A stretch of 33,321 bases of DNA, from NCBI GenBank assembly GCA_022361115.1, contig JAKSBL010000491.1:1-33321 (forward strand). The letters are read 5' to 3'. The notes under the pieces are model-generated. The model saw only the letters and a list, made by a program, of their open reading frames with translations. It did not search any database and had not been told where the DNA came from. Positions 24,704 to 33,152 of the stretch are shown here, in pieces. This DNA comes from Spirochaetota bacterium. GTDB lineage: Bacteria > Spirochaetota > GWE2-31-10. The position numbers were made by a program, and so were the translations under genes. Within the stretch, counting starts at the first letter, position 1. Every line of letters starts with the position of its first letter.

Positions 24704-25963
24704 TTATTCTACTTCAACTGATAATTCATGAAAATTATTCCCCCGTATTAAGGCAGAATCTATGGTCAGGTGCTGCATTTCACCTGGTGCAACATACCTT
24801 TTTTTAAACGATTTCAATGGCTTACCATCGGCTTTAACCACCAGATTAATATCACGATAAACATTTTTAACCCGCATAAAAAGTTCAACATCGCTTTGCA
24901 AATTTTTCTCTCTTAATACTTGAGAAATGACATAATTAATACCATGCCTCCCTTTTGTCCGAATAACCGGTGTTTCAATCTCTTTCTGTTTTTCATTTTT
25001 TATGTAATTAGCAGCAAAATACCCGGCCTTTTGACTTTCTCTGGTAACAAAATCAACTAGATCATGAACATGAACCACATTGCCACAGGCAAAAATTCCT
25101 GGAACAGTTGTTTCCATTGCTTCATTAACAATAGGTCCACTAGTGAGTTTATCTATTTTAATTCCTGCCTTGCTAGACAATTCATTTTCTGGAATTAAAC
25201 CGACAGATAACAAAAGTGTATCACAGTCATAATGAATTTCTGTGCCTGGGATTGGTTGTCGATTTTCATCAACTTCTGAAACAATCACTCCCTCCAATCG
25301 TTCTTGCCCAAAAATTTTTGTAACTGTGTGACTGAGCAGTAATGGTATATCAAAATCATTGAGACACTGAACAATATTTCTGGTCAATCCACTGGAGAAA
25401 GGCATAATTTCTGCCACAGCATGAACTTTAGCACCTTCCAAAGTCATTCTTCTGGCCATAATCAGCCCAATATCACCAGAGCCCAAAATGACCACATTTT
25501 TACCTACCATGTAACCTTCCATATTGATAAATCGCTGAGCCGTTCCAGCAGAAAAAATCCCCGCAGGCCGGGTACCTGGGATTGCTAATGCTCCACAAGC
25601 TCTTTCACGGCATCCCATTGCTAAAATAACCGCCTTTGCTTCTAGTTTTACCATTCCCATTTTTCGATTGATGGCTTTGATTGTTTTGTCTGCTGTTAAA
25701 TCAATGACCATTGTGTCTAACCAGTACTCAATTCCTAAATCTTGCAGTTCATTGATAAATCTTTCTGCATATTCCGGGCCAGTTAATTCTTCCTTAAATA
25801 TATGTAAGCCAAATCCATTATGGATACACTGTTGAAGTATTCCGCCTAATTCTCTGTCTCTTTCTAATACCAAAATACTACTAATTCCATTTTTTTTTGC
25901 TTCTATTGCAGCAGCTAAACCAGCAGGTCCGCCACCAATAACAATTAATTCATATTTTTTCAT
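24704..25963 (-). CDS. FAD/NAD-dependent oxidoreductase, GlpB-like subunit
   Basis: A 419-residue pyridine-nucleotide-disulfide-type flavoprotein. The FAD-binding GGGPAG motif is at residues 10-15, CRERACGALAIPGTRPAGIF is the family-typical central stretch, the second Rossmann motif GSGDIGL (about 160) should bind NAD(P)H, and GIFACGNVVHVHDLVDFVT closes the FAD site. With the GlpA-like and DUF1667 proteins it would form an anaerobic glycerol-3-phosphate dehydrogenase that passes electrons to an acceptor other than oxygen. AGGAGG precedes ATG 25961-25963; it starts 14 bases after the glpA-like gene. The acceptor cannot be read from the sequence. Confidence 0.93.
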   Translation of the reverse strand: MKKYELIVIGGGPAGLAAAIEAKKNGISSILVLERDRELGGILQQCIHNGFGLHIFKEELTGPEYAERFINELQDLGIEYWLDTMVIDLTADKTIKAINRKMGMVKLEAKAVILAMGCRERACGALAIPGTRPAGIFSAGTAQRFINMEGYMVGKNVVILGSGDIGLIMARRMTLEGAKVHAVAEIMPFSSGLTRNIVQCLNDFDIPLLLSHTVTKIFGQERLEGVIVSEVDENRQPIPGTEIHYDCDTLLLSVGLIPENELSSKAGIKIDKLTSGPIVNEAMETTVPGIFACGNVVHVHDLVDFVTRESQKAGYFAANYIKNEKQKEIETPVIRTKGRHGINYVISQVLREKNLQSDVELFMRVKNVYRDINLVVKADGKPLKSFKKRYVAPGEMQHLTIDSALIRGNNFHELSVEVE

Positions 25964-25977
25964 ATGGCCTCCTTAAT

Positions 25978-27417
25978 TTAAGCTTTGGTTTTTCCAGTCA
26001 AAACCACTGATTTGACACCTTCTTTTCTGACTTCTTCTATATCAATAGCCAGCTCTCTGGCTAAAATTTCCATAACCCGTGGAGAACAGAATCCACCCTG
26101 ACAACGGCCAGCTCCGGGGCGTACTCTTCTTTTAATACCATTTAAGGTTCTGCCTCCAGCTTTTCGATGGATTGCATCAATAATTTCTCCTTCAGAAATC
26201 ATTTCACAGCGACAGATAATGTTGGCATAACGGGGTTCTTTTTTAATCATTGCTGATTTTTGCTCATCAGTTAATTTTTCCATTTTAACGCGAGGTTTTC
26301 TGACTGGATTAAAATCAGATTTAGTTTTTAACTGGCCTTTTATTTTCTTAACTATATCAACAACTTCAAAGGCAATGGCAGGTGCTGATGAAAGGCCAGG
26401 TGATTTAATACCTGCTACATTGACAAAACCTTTGACTTTTGATTCTTCAATGATAAAATCACCTGTTGAAGGCTCGGCCCGCAAACCAGTAAAAGTAGTT
26501 ATGGTTTGATGATAGGGTATATCAGCAATTAGCTTACTAGCCATTGATCGAACTAATTGTAAACGCTTTGCAGTGGTTTCTACTGCTTCTCTTTCTTTTT
26601 CTGCCAGATCTTCTGCATCTGGACCGATGAGAATATTTCCATCAACCGTTGGAGTCACCAAGGTCCCTTTTCCCAGTTTAGTTGGGCAAGGAAAAATAAC
26701 AGAATTAACCAGACCTTTGGCAGTTTTATCCAAGAGAAAATATTGTCCTCGTCGGGGATGAATCACAAACCCAGGCTCTGGAGTAATCATTTGATAGACT
26801 TTATCAGAATGGACTCCGGCACAATTGATAACAATTTTTGCCTGTATCTTTTCAGCCTCTGAACAGATAACAAAAGAATCACCCTCTTTGGTTATTTCTT
26901 TTACTTCAAAATTAAGTTTTAATTCCGCACCATTTTCTAAGGCATTTTCAGTATATGCGACAGCCAATTCCCAGGGTTCTGTAATTCCAGCACTAGGAGC
27001 AAGTAAAGCTGCTTTAATTTCTTCGGAAAGATTAGGTTCTTTTTTTCTAATCTCATGAGCAGAGATGATTTGTAAATCAGGGATTCCTAGCTTTTTTCCA
27101 TTTTCCAAAAGATGCTGTAATGTATGAATTTCTTCCTGTGTAAAAGCACAAACCAGTGAACCAACTCTCATAAATGGGACAGATAATTCCTGACAAACCC
27201 GGGAGTACATCCGATTCCCTAAGGCGTTGAGTCGTCCTTTTTTACTAGTATGACTGGCATCATACCCAGCATGAACAATGGCACTATTGGCTTTGGTAGC
27301 ACCAGTTGCTATATCATTATTTTTTTCTAATAATATTATATTTAAATCATAACGGCTTAATTCTCGAGTAATAGCGCTTCCTATTACTCCAGCACCAATG
27401 ACAGCTATATCAAACAT
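25978..27417 (-). CDS. glpA: Glycerol-3-phosphate dehydrogenase, GlpA-like with a BFD-like [2Fe-2S] domain
   Basis: Oxidises sn-glycerol 3-phosphate to dihydroxyacetone phosphate. The 479-residue protein opens with the FAD motif GAGVIG (8-13), followed by the DAO fold (KANSAIVHAGYDASH, EPNLSEEIKAALLAPSAGITEPWELA, FTGLRAEPSTGDFIIE). A C-terminal domain carries C402, C404, C439 and C444 (CRC, then CQGGFC) in the BFD-like [2Fe-2S] pattern, as in GlpA-type enzymes of anaerobes. GAGGAG is six bases before ATG 27415-27417. It begins a three-gene unit with the GlpB-like and DUF1667 genes, preceded by a long inverted repeat related to that in the glpK leader. A lactate- or hydroxyglutarate-type substrate is less likely given glpK next door. 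Confidence 0.93.
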   Translation of the reverse strand: MFDIAVIGAGVIGSAITRELSRYDLNIILLEKNNDIATGATKANSAIVHAGYDASHTSKKGRLNALGNRMYSRVCQELSVPFMRVGSLVCAFTQEEIHTLQHLLENGKKLGIPDLQIISAHEIRKKEPNLSEEIKAALLAPSAGITEPWELAVAYTENALENGAELKLNFEVKEITKEGDSFVICSEAEKIQAKIVINCAGVHSDKVYQMITPEPGFVIHPRRGQYFLLDKTAKGLVNSVIFPCPTKLGKGTLVTPTVDGNILIGPDAEDLAEKEREAVETTAKRLQLVRSMASKLIADIPYHQTITTFTGLRAEPSTGDFIIEESKVKGFVNVAGIKSPGLSSAPAIAFEVVDIVKKIKGQLKTKSDFNPVRKPRVKMEKLTDEQKSAMIKKEPRYANIICRCEMISEGEIIDAIHRKAGGRTLNGIKRRVRPGAGRCQGGFCSPRVMEILARELAIDIEEVRKEGVKSVVLTGKTKA

Positions 27418-27439
27418 CTTTTTCTCCTCTTCTCTTACT

Positions 27440-27520
27440 AGAGAAAGTCATTTTCATCCTATCCGGATATAGATTTTGTAATCACTTTAGCAAATGGATA
27501 TGTTCAAAATGACTCTCTCT
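27440..27520 (-). promoter_or_regulatory. Leader inverted repeat upstream of glpA (candidate GlpP RNA target)
   Basis: Arms 27506-27520 and 27440-27454 are 15 bases each; on the minus-strand RNA they pair with a single G-U. The arms (AGAGAGAGTCATTTT and AAAATGACTTTCTCT) and the loop motif TATCCA...AAAGTG match the glpK leader terminator. No T-run follows. Instead the downstream arm overlaps a second small hairpin (TTCTCT-AGTA-AGAGAA, 27430-27445) that abuts the Shine-Dalgarno GAGGAG at 27424-27429, so alternative pairing could affect translation. Confidence 0.6.
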
Positions 27521-27585
27521 CCTCCTGTCATCTGGTACTTAACTTACCGAACAAAATCCTTTTTTTAAAAAGTTTTTGATCATGT

Positions 27586-27625
27586 TAAAAAAATCATGGA
27601 GAGAAGATATCTCCCCTCCATGATT
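27586..27625 (-). terminator. Intrinsic terminator after glpK
   Basis: On the minus strand a 34-base near-perfect hairpin (27592-27625, two G-U pairs) beginning AATCATGGAG and ending CTCCATGATT is followed by a run of T. On the plus strand the same two positions become A-C mismatches, so the element is built for the minus strand. It should reduce read-through from glpK into glpA. Confidence 0.88.
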
Positions 27626-27643
27626 AAAGAAGGGTGTAATATT

Positions 27644-29149
<1,506 letters not shown>

Positions 29150-29190
29150 CTATTTTATTTCTATCAAGATATACAATTTATCTTATTCAC

Positions 29191-30096
29191 TTAAAAAACT
29201 AGTGGAATCGCACTATATATTCCTACTGTAGCAAATAATATTGATATTGAAGTCATAGTTGCAATGGCACCAGCTGGCGGATCAATATGAGTATCCCCCC
29301 AGATATTAAATAACCTTGCGTACAGCTCACCAATCAATGCACCTCCAATACCAAAAATTGCTCCCCAGAGAATACTGCCACCACTAGCAACAGTAGCTAC
29401 AGCAGCCGGCAAAGTAATATGATGTGTAACTGGAACTTTTGTACCAAACTGGATAAATACTAAACTGGCAGCTGAGATACCAAATCCTAAAACCATCCCG
29501 CCATTAGGTACGCTAACTGCTAAATAAGAACCAAAGAGTCCGGCTCCGAGACCAATTACTAACACCTGTAATAAACTACTCTGCCAGGGAACCCAGCAAT
29601 AGGAACTACTAGGTGAAAAACGGGATTCACCAGCAGGTACTTTTCCAAGTAAACCTGTACTACTAAACAGAACCCGTGATAACATTCCAGATAAGAAAAC
29701 AGTTAAAGCAACTGTATCTGTCCAACCACCTGGCATTGCTAACAATATGTTTAATACATAACCAAGAACTCCAAAAATACCACCAATTAATAATACATCA
29801 AAGCTATTGGCTCCCATCATGGCCAAATTTACACTTCTTCCACTTTCACCTTCGCCAAGTTTATTTCTTTTAGCAGCAAATGCTGTAGCAGCAACACCAG
29901 CAGCAAATCCACCCACATGAGGGCCCCAGGCACCAAAAGCAACTGTACTGGTAAAATCTCCATTACCGGTTGCTACATTAATTGCTACACCTGCTATAAC
30001 AAGAAAACCTACGAATATAAACGCTGTTTGCGCACCAATTGCCGCACCAAAAACACCACTGGCAAATGCCAGTAAAAAACCAGTTAAACTAAACAT
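29191..30096 (-). CDS. Multi-span membrane protein in the glycerol operon (candidate glycerol uptake protein)
   Basis: A 301-residue, glycine- and alanine-rich integral membrane protein with about nine or ten hydrophobic segments. Conserved-looking polar spots sit between them: STVAFGAWGPHVGG, PVTHHITLPAAVA and DTHIDPPAGAIA, the last two with histidines and prolines that could line a pore or bind substrate. It lacks the two NPA motifs of GlpF aquaglyceroporins and I do not recognise its family name. Its place between the GlpP-type leader and glpK is where glpF normally stands, so glycerol transport is the simplest inference. AAGGAG is seven bases before ATG 30094-30096. The 53-residue membrane protein just upstream may be its partner. 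Confidence 0.88.
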   Translation of the reverse strand: MFSLTGFLLAFASGVFGAAIGAQTAFIFVGFLVIAGVAINVATGNGDFTSTVAFGAWGPHVGGFAAGVAATAFAAKRNKLGEGESGRSVNLAMMGANSFDVLLIGGIFGVLGYVLNILLAMPGGWTDTVALTVFLSGMLSRVLFSSTGLLGKVPAGESRFSPSSSYCWVPWQSSLLQVLVIGLGAGLFGSYLAVSVPNGGMVLGFGISAASLVFIQFGTKVPVTHHITLPAAVATVASGGSILWGAIFGIGGALIGELYARLFNIWGDTHIDPPAGAIATMTSISILFATVGIYSAIPLVF

Positions 30097-30206
30097 CTTT
30101 CAACTCCTTCAATTATTTTTGTCACTTTTTTTAATTTTTTGGATCACATTTTTTTTGCATTAAGTCATAACAAACCCCCTTTTCTCTGCAAAACAAGAAT
30201 ATTCGG

Positions 30207-30368
30207 CTAGCATAAATATTTCTTTAAAAAGAAATCTGCAATAATCAGAACCAAAAACCAGTTAATCCATTTTTGTCCCTTTTGATAAATTTTAATCGAA
30301 GAAACTGTCATTCTTTTAAACAGCTTCTGGGAACCATAATGAGTTTCTAATGCACCGGTAATCTTCAT
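30207..30368 (-). CDS. 53-residue small membrane protein at the head of the glycerol operon
   Basis: A short gene: MKITGALETHYGSQKLFKRM at the start, a basic middle (KIYQKGQKW) and one hydrophobic segment at about residues 35-47 (NWFLVLIIADFF), ending KKYLC. The Shine-Dalgarno AAAGGAG lies seven bases before ATG 30366-30368, and the codon usage looks normal for the window. It is the first gene after the leader terminator and 110 bases before the 301-residue membrane protein. I know no homologue. It may be a small subunit or regulator of that protein, or a leader gene. Confidence 0.72.
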   Translation of the reverse strand: MKITGALETHYGSQKLFKRMTVSSIKIYQKGQKWINWFLVLIIADFFLKKYLC

Positions 30369-30386
30369 AAGCAAACTCCTTTTTTT

Positions 30387-30419
30387 GAAGGACAGCTCCC
30401 TTAAATGGAGTTGTCCTTC
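30387..30419 (-). promoter_or_regulatory. Hairpin directly upstream of the small-protein ribosome site
   Basis: GAAGGACA (30387-30394) and TGTCCTTC (30412-30419) with inner CTCC/GGAG, one mismatch and a seven-base loop. On the minus strand it is followed by a run of A and then AAAGGAG, so it is not a terminator. Its CTCC could also pair with the ribosome site. Confidence 0.5.
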
Positions 30420-30430
30420 CGATTTTATTT

Positions 30431-30501
30431 AAAAAAAAGAGAGTCATTATAAACACTTGTCTACCCACTTTGGATAGCACTTAGTTTATAATGGCTCTCT
30501 T
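30431..30501 (-). terminator. Leader terminator of the glpK operon (candidate GlpP antitermination site)
   Basis: On the minus strand, 18-base arms (30484-30501 and 30437-30454, one C-A mismatch) enclose a 29-base loop that itself folds as CTATCC-AAAGT-GGGTAG, and the hairpin is followed by eight T (30431-30438). It lies about 90 bases after the predicted transcription start and before the first gene, just downstream of glpP, the same arrangement as glpP-glpFK in Bacillus, where GlpP with glycerol 3-phosphate prevents leader termination. Confidence 0.82.
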
Positions 30502-30576
30502 TTCTCTTGCCATTTTTTCTGTTACTAAGTTTACATATAAACTAGTTAATTATTATGTCTTTTATTTATGAGTTCC

Positions 30577-30621
30577 TGGCAAAAATGCAACGAATTATGG
30601 CAAAAGTGAGTTTTTTTGCCA
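30577..30621. promoter_or_regulatory. Repeated TGGCAAAA motif across the glpK-operon promoter
   Basis: TGGCAAAA occurs at 30577-30584 and 30598-30605 (21 bases apart) and as its complement TTTTGCCA at 30614-30621. The last two make an 8-base inverted repeat with 8 bases between, covering the -35 to -10 interval. A further pair, GCAAAAATGC (30579-30588) and GCATTTTTGC (30649-30658), brackets the promoter. Likely binding sites of an unidentified regulator. Confidence 0.5.
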
Positions 30622-30622
30622 A
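30594..30622 (-). promoter_or_regulatory. Promoter of the glpK operon
   Basis: On the minus strand: TTGGCA (30617-30622), 17-base spacer, CATAAT (30594-30599). Predicted start near 30587, giving a leader of about 220 bases. Confidence 0.7.
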
Positions 30623-30717
30623 TAGAGATATAAAACCTTCAATTTTTAGCATTTTTGCAAAGGCCTCTTATACTAATCATTTTTAAAAACATCTATTTTA
30701 AAATCTAAATCTTACAA

Positions 30718-31335
30718 TTAAACACTTTGTTTCAAACAATTTAGATTATCAGGCTGAATTGTTTGATTAAATATCCATAACCATTCATTGCTGGTAGATA
30801 TTCCAATTGCTCCAGAATTAATACTATTATCAATATCTACCTTATCCTTTATTAATCCACCAGTTATGATCGGTTTATTTATTTTTGTAGATACATATTG
30901 GGTTATTCTGGGCATGATACCAGGTAATATTTCTACAGCATTAGCTACCTTAACAGATTGAATTCCTGATTCTAAATTGAGAGAATCCAATAAAAACAAT
31001 CTTTGAATCGTAAATATCCCTTTTTCTTTGGCAAATTTAATCAGTTTTGGTTTAGTTGAGATAACTCCATCTGGATGAAAATTTTGAATAAAAAAGTTCA
31101 AACCTGTTGTATCTTTAGAAAATCCACCAATCAGGTCAAAATGTACATATACCATTTTATGTGCATCTTTTAGTTGATTAATAATAGATGTTAAATTAAA
31201 AATATTCCCGATTAAAACAAAAACATTTTTCGCTTTTGAAGCAATGACAGTATCAAGTTTTTTAATATTATTTAAAGCCGCTATAACAGGATACTCTTCT
31301 AAGTTATCTATTAAAAAATCATGATAATTTTTCAT
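30718..31335 (-). CDS. glpP: Glycerol-3-phosphate-responsive antiterminator GlpP
   Basis: A 205-residue RNA-binding antiterminator with a TIM-barrel-like fold. Family stretches are clear: PVIAALNNIKKLD, NVFVLIGNIFNL, HKMVYVHFDLIGGFSKD, PDGVISTKPKLIKFAKEKGIFTIQRLFLLDSLNLES, VEILPGIMPRI and KPIITGGLIKDKVDI...GAIGISTSN. With glycerol 3-phosphate bound, GlpP lets RNA polymerase pass terminators in glp leaders. Two starts are possible; I choose ATG 31333-31335 with AGGA eight bases upstream, because the ATG at 31342-31344 touches its purine run. Its target leaders are probably 30431-30501 and 27440-27520. Confidence 0.94.
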   Translation of the reverse strand: MKNYHDFLIDNLEEYPVIAALNNIKKLDTVIASKAKNVFVLIGNIFNLTSIINQLKDAHKMVYVHFDLIGGFSKDTTGLNFFIQNFHPDGVISTKPKLIKFAKEKGIFTIQRLFLLDSLNLESGIQSVKVANAVEILPGIMPRITQYVSTKINKPIITGGLIKDKVDIDNSINSGAIGISTSNEWLWIFNQTIQPDNLNCLKQSV

Positions 31336-31354
31336 TGCATTCATCCTAATCCGT

Positions 31355-31389
31355 TTTTGTTAACTTTTGTTAACTACACTTTTGTTATA
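31355..31389. repeat. Tandem TTTTGTTAAC repeats in the glpP promoter region
   Basis: TTTTGTTAAC at 31355-31364 and again at 31365-31374, then TTTTGTTATA at 31380-31389. The first two contain GTTAAC palindromes; the third covers the -10 of the glpP promoter. Possible operator. Confidence 0.45.
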
Positions 31390-31411
31390 AATTAATTCAG
31401 GAAATAATCAA
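31384..31411 (-). promoter_or_regulatory. Promoter of glpP
   Basis: On the minus strand: TTGATT (31406-31411), 16-base spacer, TATAAC (31384-31389). Confidence 0.5.
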
Positions 31412-31526
31412 TAGCTCATCCAGGTGATTTTTTATCCCTCACCAGGGTGAAAATGGGGTTGGAAAGGCCTTTTTAACCGTTTTTTCTGCAAAGCTTAAGA
31501 AAAAAACGGATAAGAATGATGAATTT

Positions 31527-32090
31527 TTAGTTTTTTATTAAAACAAATAAAACCGGAGAAACTTTGCGACTATTAGGAAAATGATATTGAATAACTTTAA
31601 CTTGTCTCTCATCCAGCTGATTTACTTTTGTCAATATTGCCTGGTATTCTTCCTCTCCTCCAGGATGGCTTCGATAAGCAATAACTGTAATCATTCCGCC
31701 TGGCTTTAAAGCCAGTAATGACTTCTCCAATGCTTGAATTGAAGATTGCTTTTGAGTAACGATTGAACTATTTTTTCCAGGTAAATAACCGAGATTAAAC
31801 ATAACCGCTTTTACTGGTTTAATGGTGTATTGGTCCAGGCAGGTATGAGATTTTTCAACTAACTTTACCTGATGATAATTTTTTTCTGCAAGAAATTTTT
31901 GTGTATGATTTAATGCAGCACTCTGAACATCAAAACCTAAAACCTCTCCGGATGATCCGACTTGTTCAGCTAAAAAAAGTGTATCATTACCATTGCCGAC
32001 TGTTGCATCAATAACAAAATCTCCAGGTTGAATAACAGTTGAAATAAAAAATTGTGCCATTGCAGTTAAGCTTGCCGGTTGTATAAACAT
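31527..32090 (-). CDS. mnmM: tRNA methyltransferase MnmM (YtqB family)
   Basis: A 187-residue class I SAM-dependent methyltransferase. SAM-binding motif I is DATVGNGNDTLFLA, followed by GEVLGFDVQ, the catalytic-site MFNLGYLPG, then LKPGG and YRSHPGGEEE, the signature of the YtqB/rRNA_methylase group. YtqB was shown in Bacillus to be MnmM, which methylates 5-aminomethyl-2-thiouridine at the tRNA wobble base to complete mnm5s2U. The length fits the family. AGGA lies seven bases before ATG 32088-32090. An A/T-rich inverted repeat with CCG/CGG ends (31478-31509) follows the stop but lacks a T-run. Transcribed away from the CDF gene. Confidence 0.88.
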   Translation of the reverse strand: MFIQPASLTAMAQFFISTVIQPGDFVIDATVGNGNDTLFLAEQVGSSGEVLGFDVQSAALNHTQKFLAEKNYHQVKLVEKSHTCLDQYTIKPVKAVMFNLGYLPGKNSSIVTQKQSSIQALEKSLLALKPGGMITVIAYRSHPGGEEEYQAILTKVNQLDERQVKVIQYHFPNSRKVSPVLFVLIKN

Positions 32091-32222
32091 ATTTAATTCC
32101 TAAAATTCCACAATTTCATGTTTTAAAATGAACTAAAAATAGTCAACAATCACTTTTTCCCAAAGTATTTCTCTGAATGAGTATATCATTTTTTTTATTT
32201 ATAAAATTGTTTTAAGGAAAAA

Positions 32223-32251
32223 TTGACTTTTTTATTTTGATAGTTTTAAAT
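32223..32251 (+). promoter_or_regulatory. Promoter of the CDF gene, predicting a leaderless messenger
   Basis: TTGACT (32223-32228), 17-base spacer, TTAAAT (32246-32251). The ATG at 32259 is only seven bases after the -10 and no Shine-Dalgarno is visible. Confidence 0.5.
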
Positions 32252-32258
32252 AAAAAAT

Positions 32259-33140
32259 ATGAACAAAAAACAAAAAACCAAAGCACAAAAAATCGCAGCA
32301 TTTGAGGGTTGGCTTTCGATTTTTATCAATATCATCCTTTTTATTTTAAAATACACAGCCGGAATTTTGACCCATTCTGTTTCCATCATTGCTGATGCCT
32401 GGCATACTCTCTCTGATTCATTTACTTCGATTGTAGTTTTGGTCAGTATTAAAATGTCAGGTCAACCAGCTGATCAGGAACACCCCTTTGGTCATGGTCG
32501 AGTTGAGCTAATTGCTTCAATTATGATTGGAACTATTTTAGGAATGGTGGGTTTCAATTTTTTATTTGAATCCATTTCAAAACTAATGGATCATCAACCA
32601 GCTAGTTTTAATAAAATCGCAATCATTGTCTTTATTATTTCCACTATACTGAAAGAGATCATTGCCAGCTTTTCAATCTGGGCAGGAAAAAAGTATCAAT
32701 TAAATATCTTAAAAGCTGATGGTTGGCATCACAGGAGCGATGCTATAGCTTCATTTGTAATACTCATTGCGATCATATTAGGCCGAAATTTCTGGTGGAT
32801 TGACGGGGTATTTGGAATATTGGTTTCCTTGTTGATTTTATTTGCAGCCTATGAAATTGTGAAAGAAGGAGCACAACCATTAATGGGAGAAAAACCAGAT
32901 TTAAAATTGATCACTAAAATTAAAGAAATAGCCTTTGCAACAGCAGGCAATCAAATAGACCTTCACCATATACACATGCACCGCTATGGTGCTCATATTG
33001 AGTTGACATTTCATATTAAGCTAACAAAAAATTTATCTTTAGAAAATGCACACTCCATTGCCAATGAAATTGAGGATAATCTAAGAAAACAGCTCAACAT
33101 AGAAGCAACTATCCATGTTGAACCCAAATTATACAATTAA
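32259..33140 (+). CDS. Cation diffusion facilitator (CDF) transporter
   Basis: A 293-residue metal/proton antiporter of the inner membrane, exporting zinc, manganese, iron or a similar divalent ion. Six membrane segments lie in residues 15-215; the metal site is formed by segment 2 (ADAWHTLSDSFTS) and segment 5 (ADGWHHRSDAIAS), an HxxxD pair in each. HPFGHGR follows segment 2. The cytoplasmic C-terminal domain (about 215-293) has HHIHMHRYGAHIELTFHI and ends IEATIHVEP, as usual. The H-D/H-D arrangement fits several metals, so specificity is not assigned. No Shine-Dalgarno is visible and a promoter lies immediately upstream. A hydrolase gene follows after 12 bases, probably in the same operon. 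Confidence 0.94.
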   Translation: MNKKQKTKAQKIAAFEGWLSIFINIILFILKYTAGILTHSVSIIADAWHTLSDSFTSIVVLVSIKMSGQPADQEHPFGHGRVELIASIMIGTILGMVGFNFLFESISKLMDHQPASFNKIAIIVFIISTILKEIIASFSIWAGKKYQLNILKADGWHHRSDAIASFVILIAIILGRNFWWIDGVFGILVSLLILFAAYEIVKEGAQPLMGEKPDLKLITKIKEIAFATAGNQIDLHHIHMHRYGAHIELTFHIKLTKNLSLENAHSIANEIEDNLRKQLNIEATIHVEPKLYN

Positions 33141-33152
33141 AAGAGGAAAGAT

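Noticed and set aside
27421-27586. Separate sigma-70 promoter for glpA between the glpK terminator and its start.
   Set aside because: I searched the minus strand and found no acceptable -10/-35 pair; glpA may depend on read-through from glpK.
30160-30183. A two-codon minus-strand mini-ORF (ATG ACT TAA) with a strong AAGGGGG site, between the small protein and the 301-residue membrane protein.
   Set aside because: Too short to support as a gene; no repeat or hairpin ties it to regulation. Likely chance in a purine-rich spacer.
31478-31509. Terminator after mnmM formed by CCGTTTTTTCT and AAGAAAAAAACGG arms.
   Set aside because: The stem is almost all A-T with a bulge, and on the minus strand no T-run follows; at best a weak structure.
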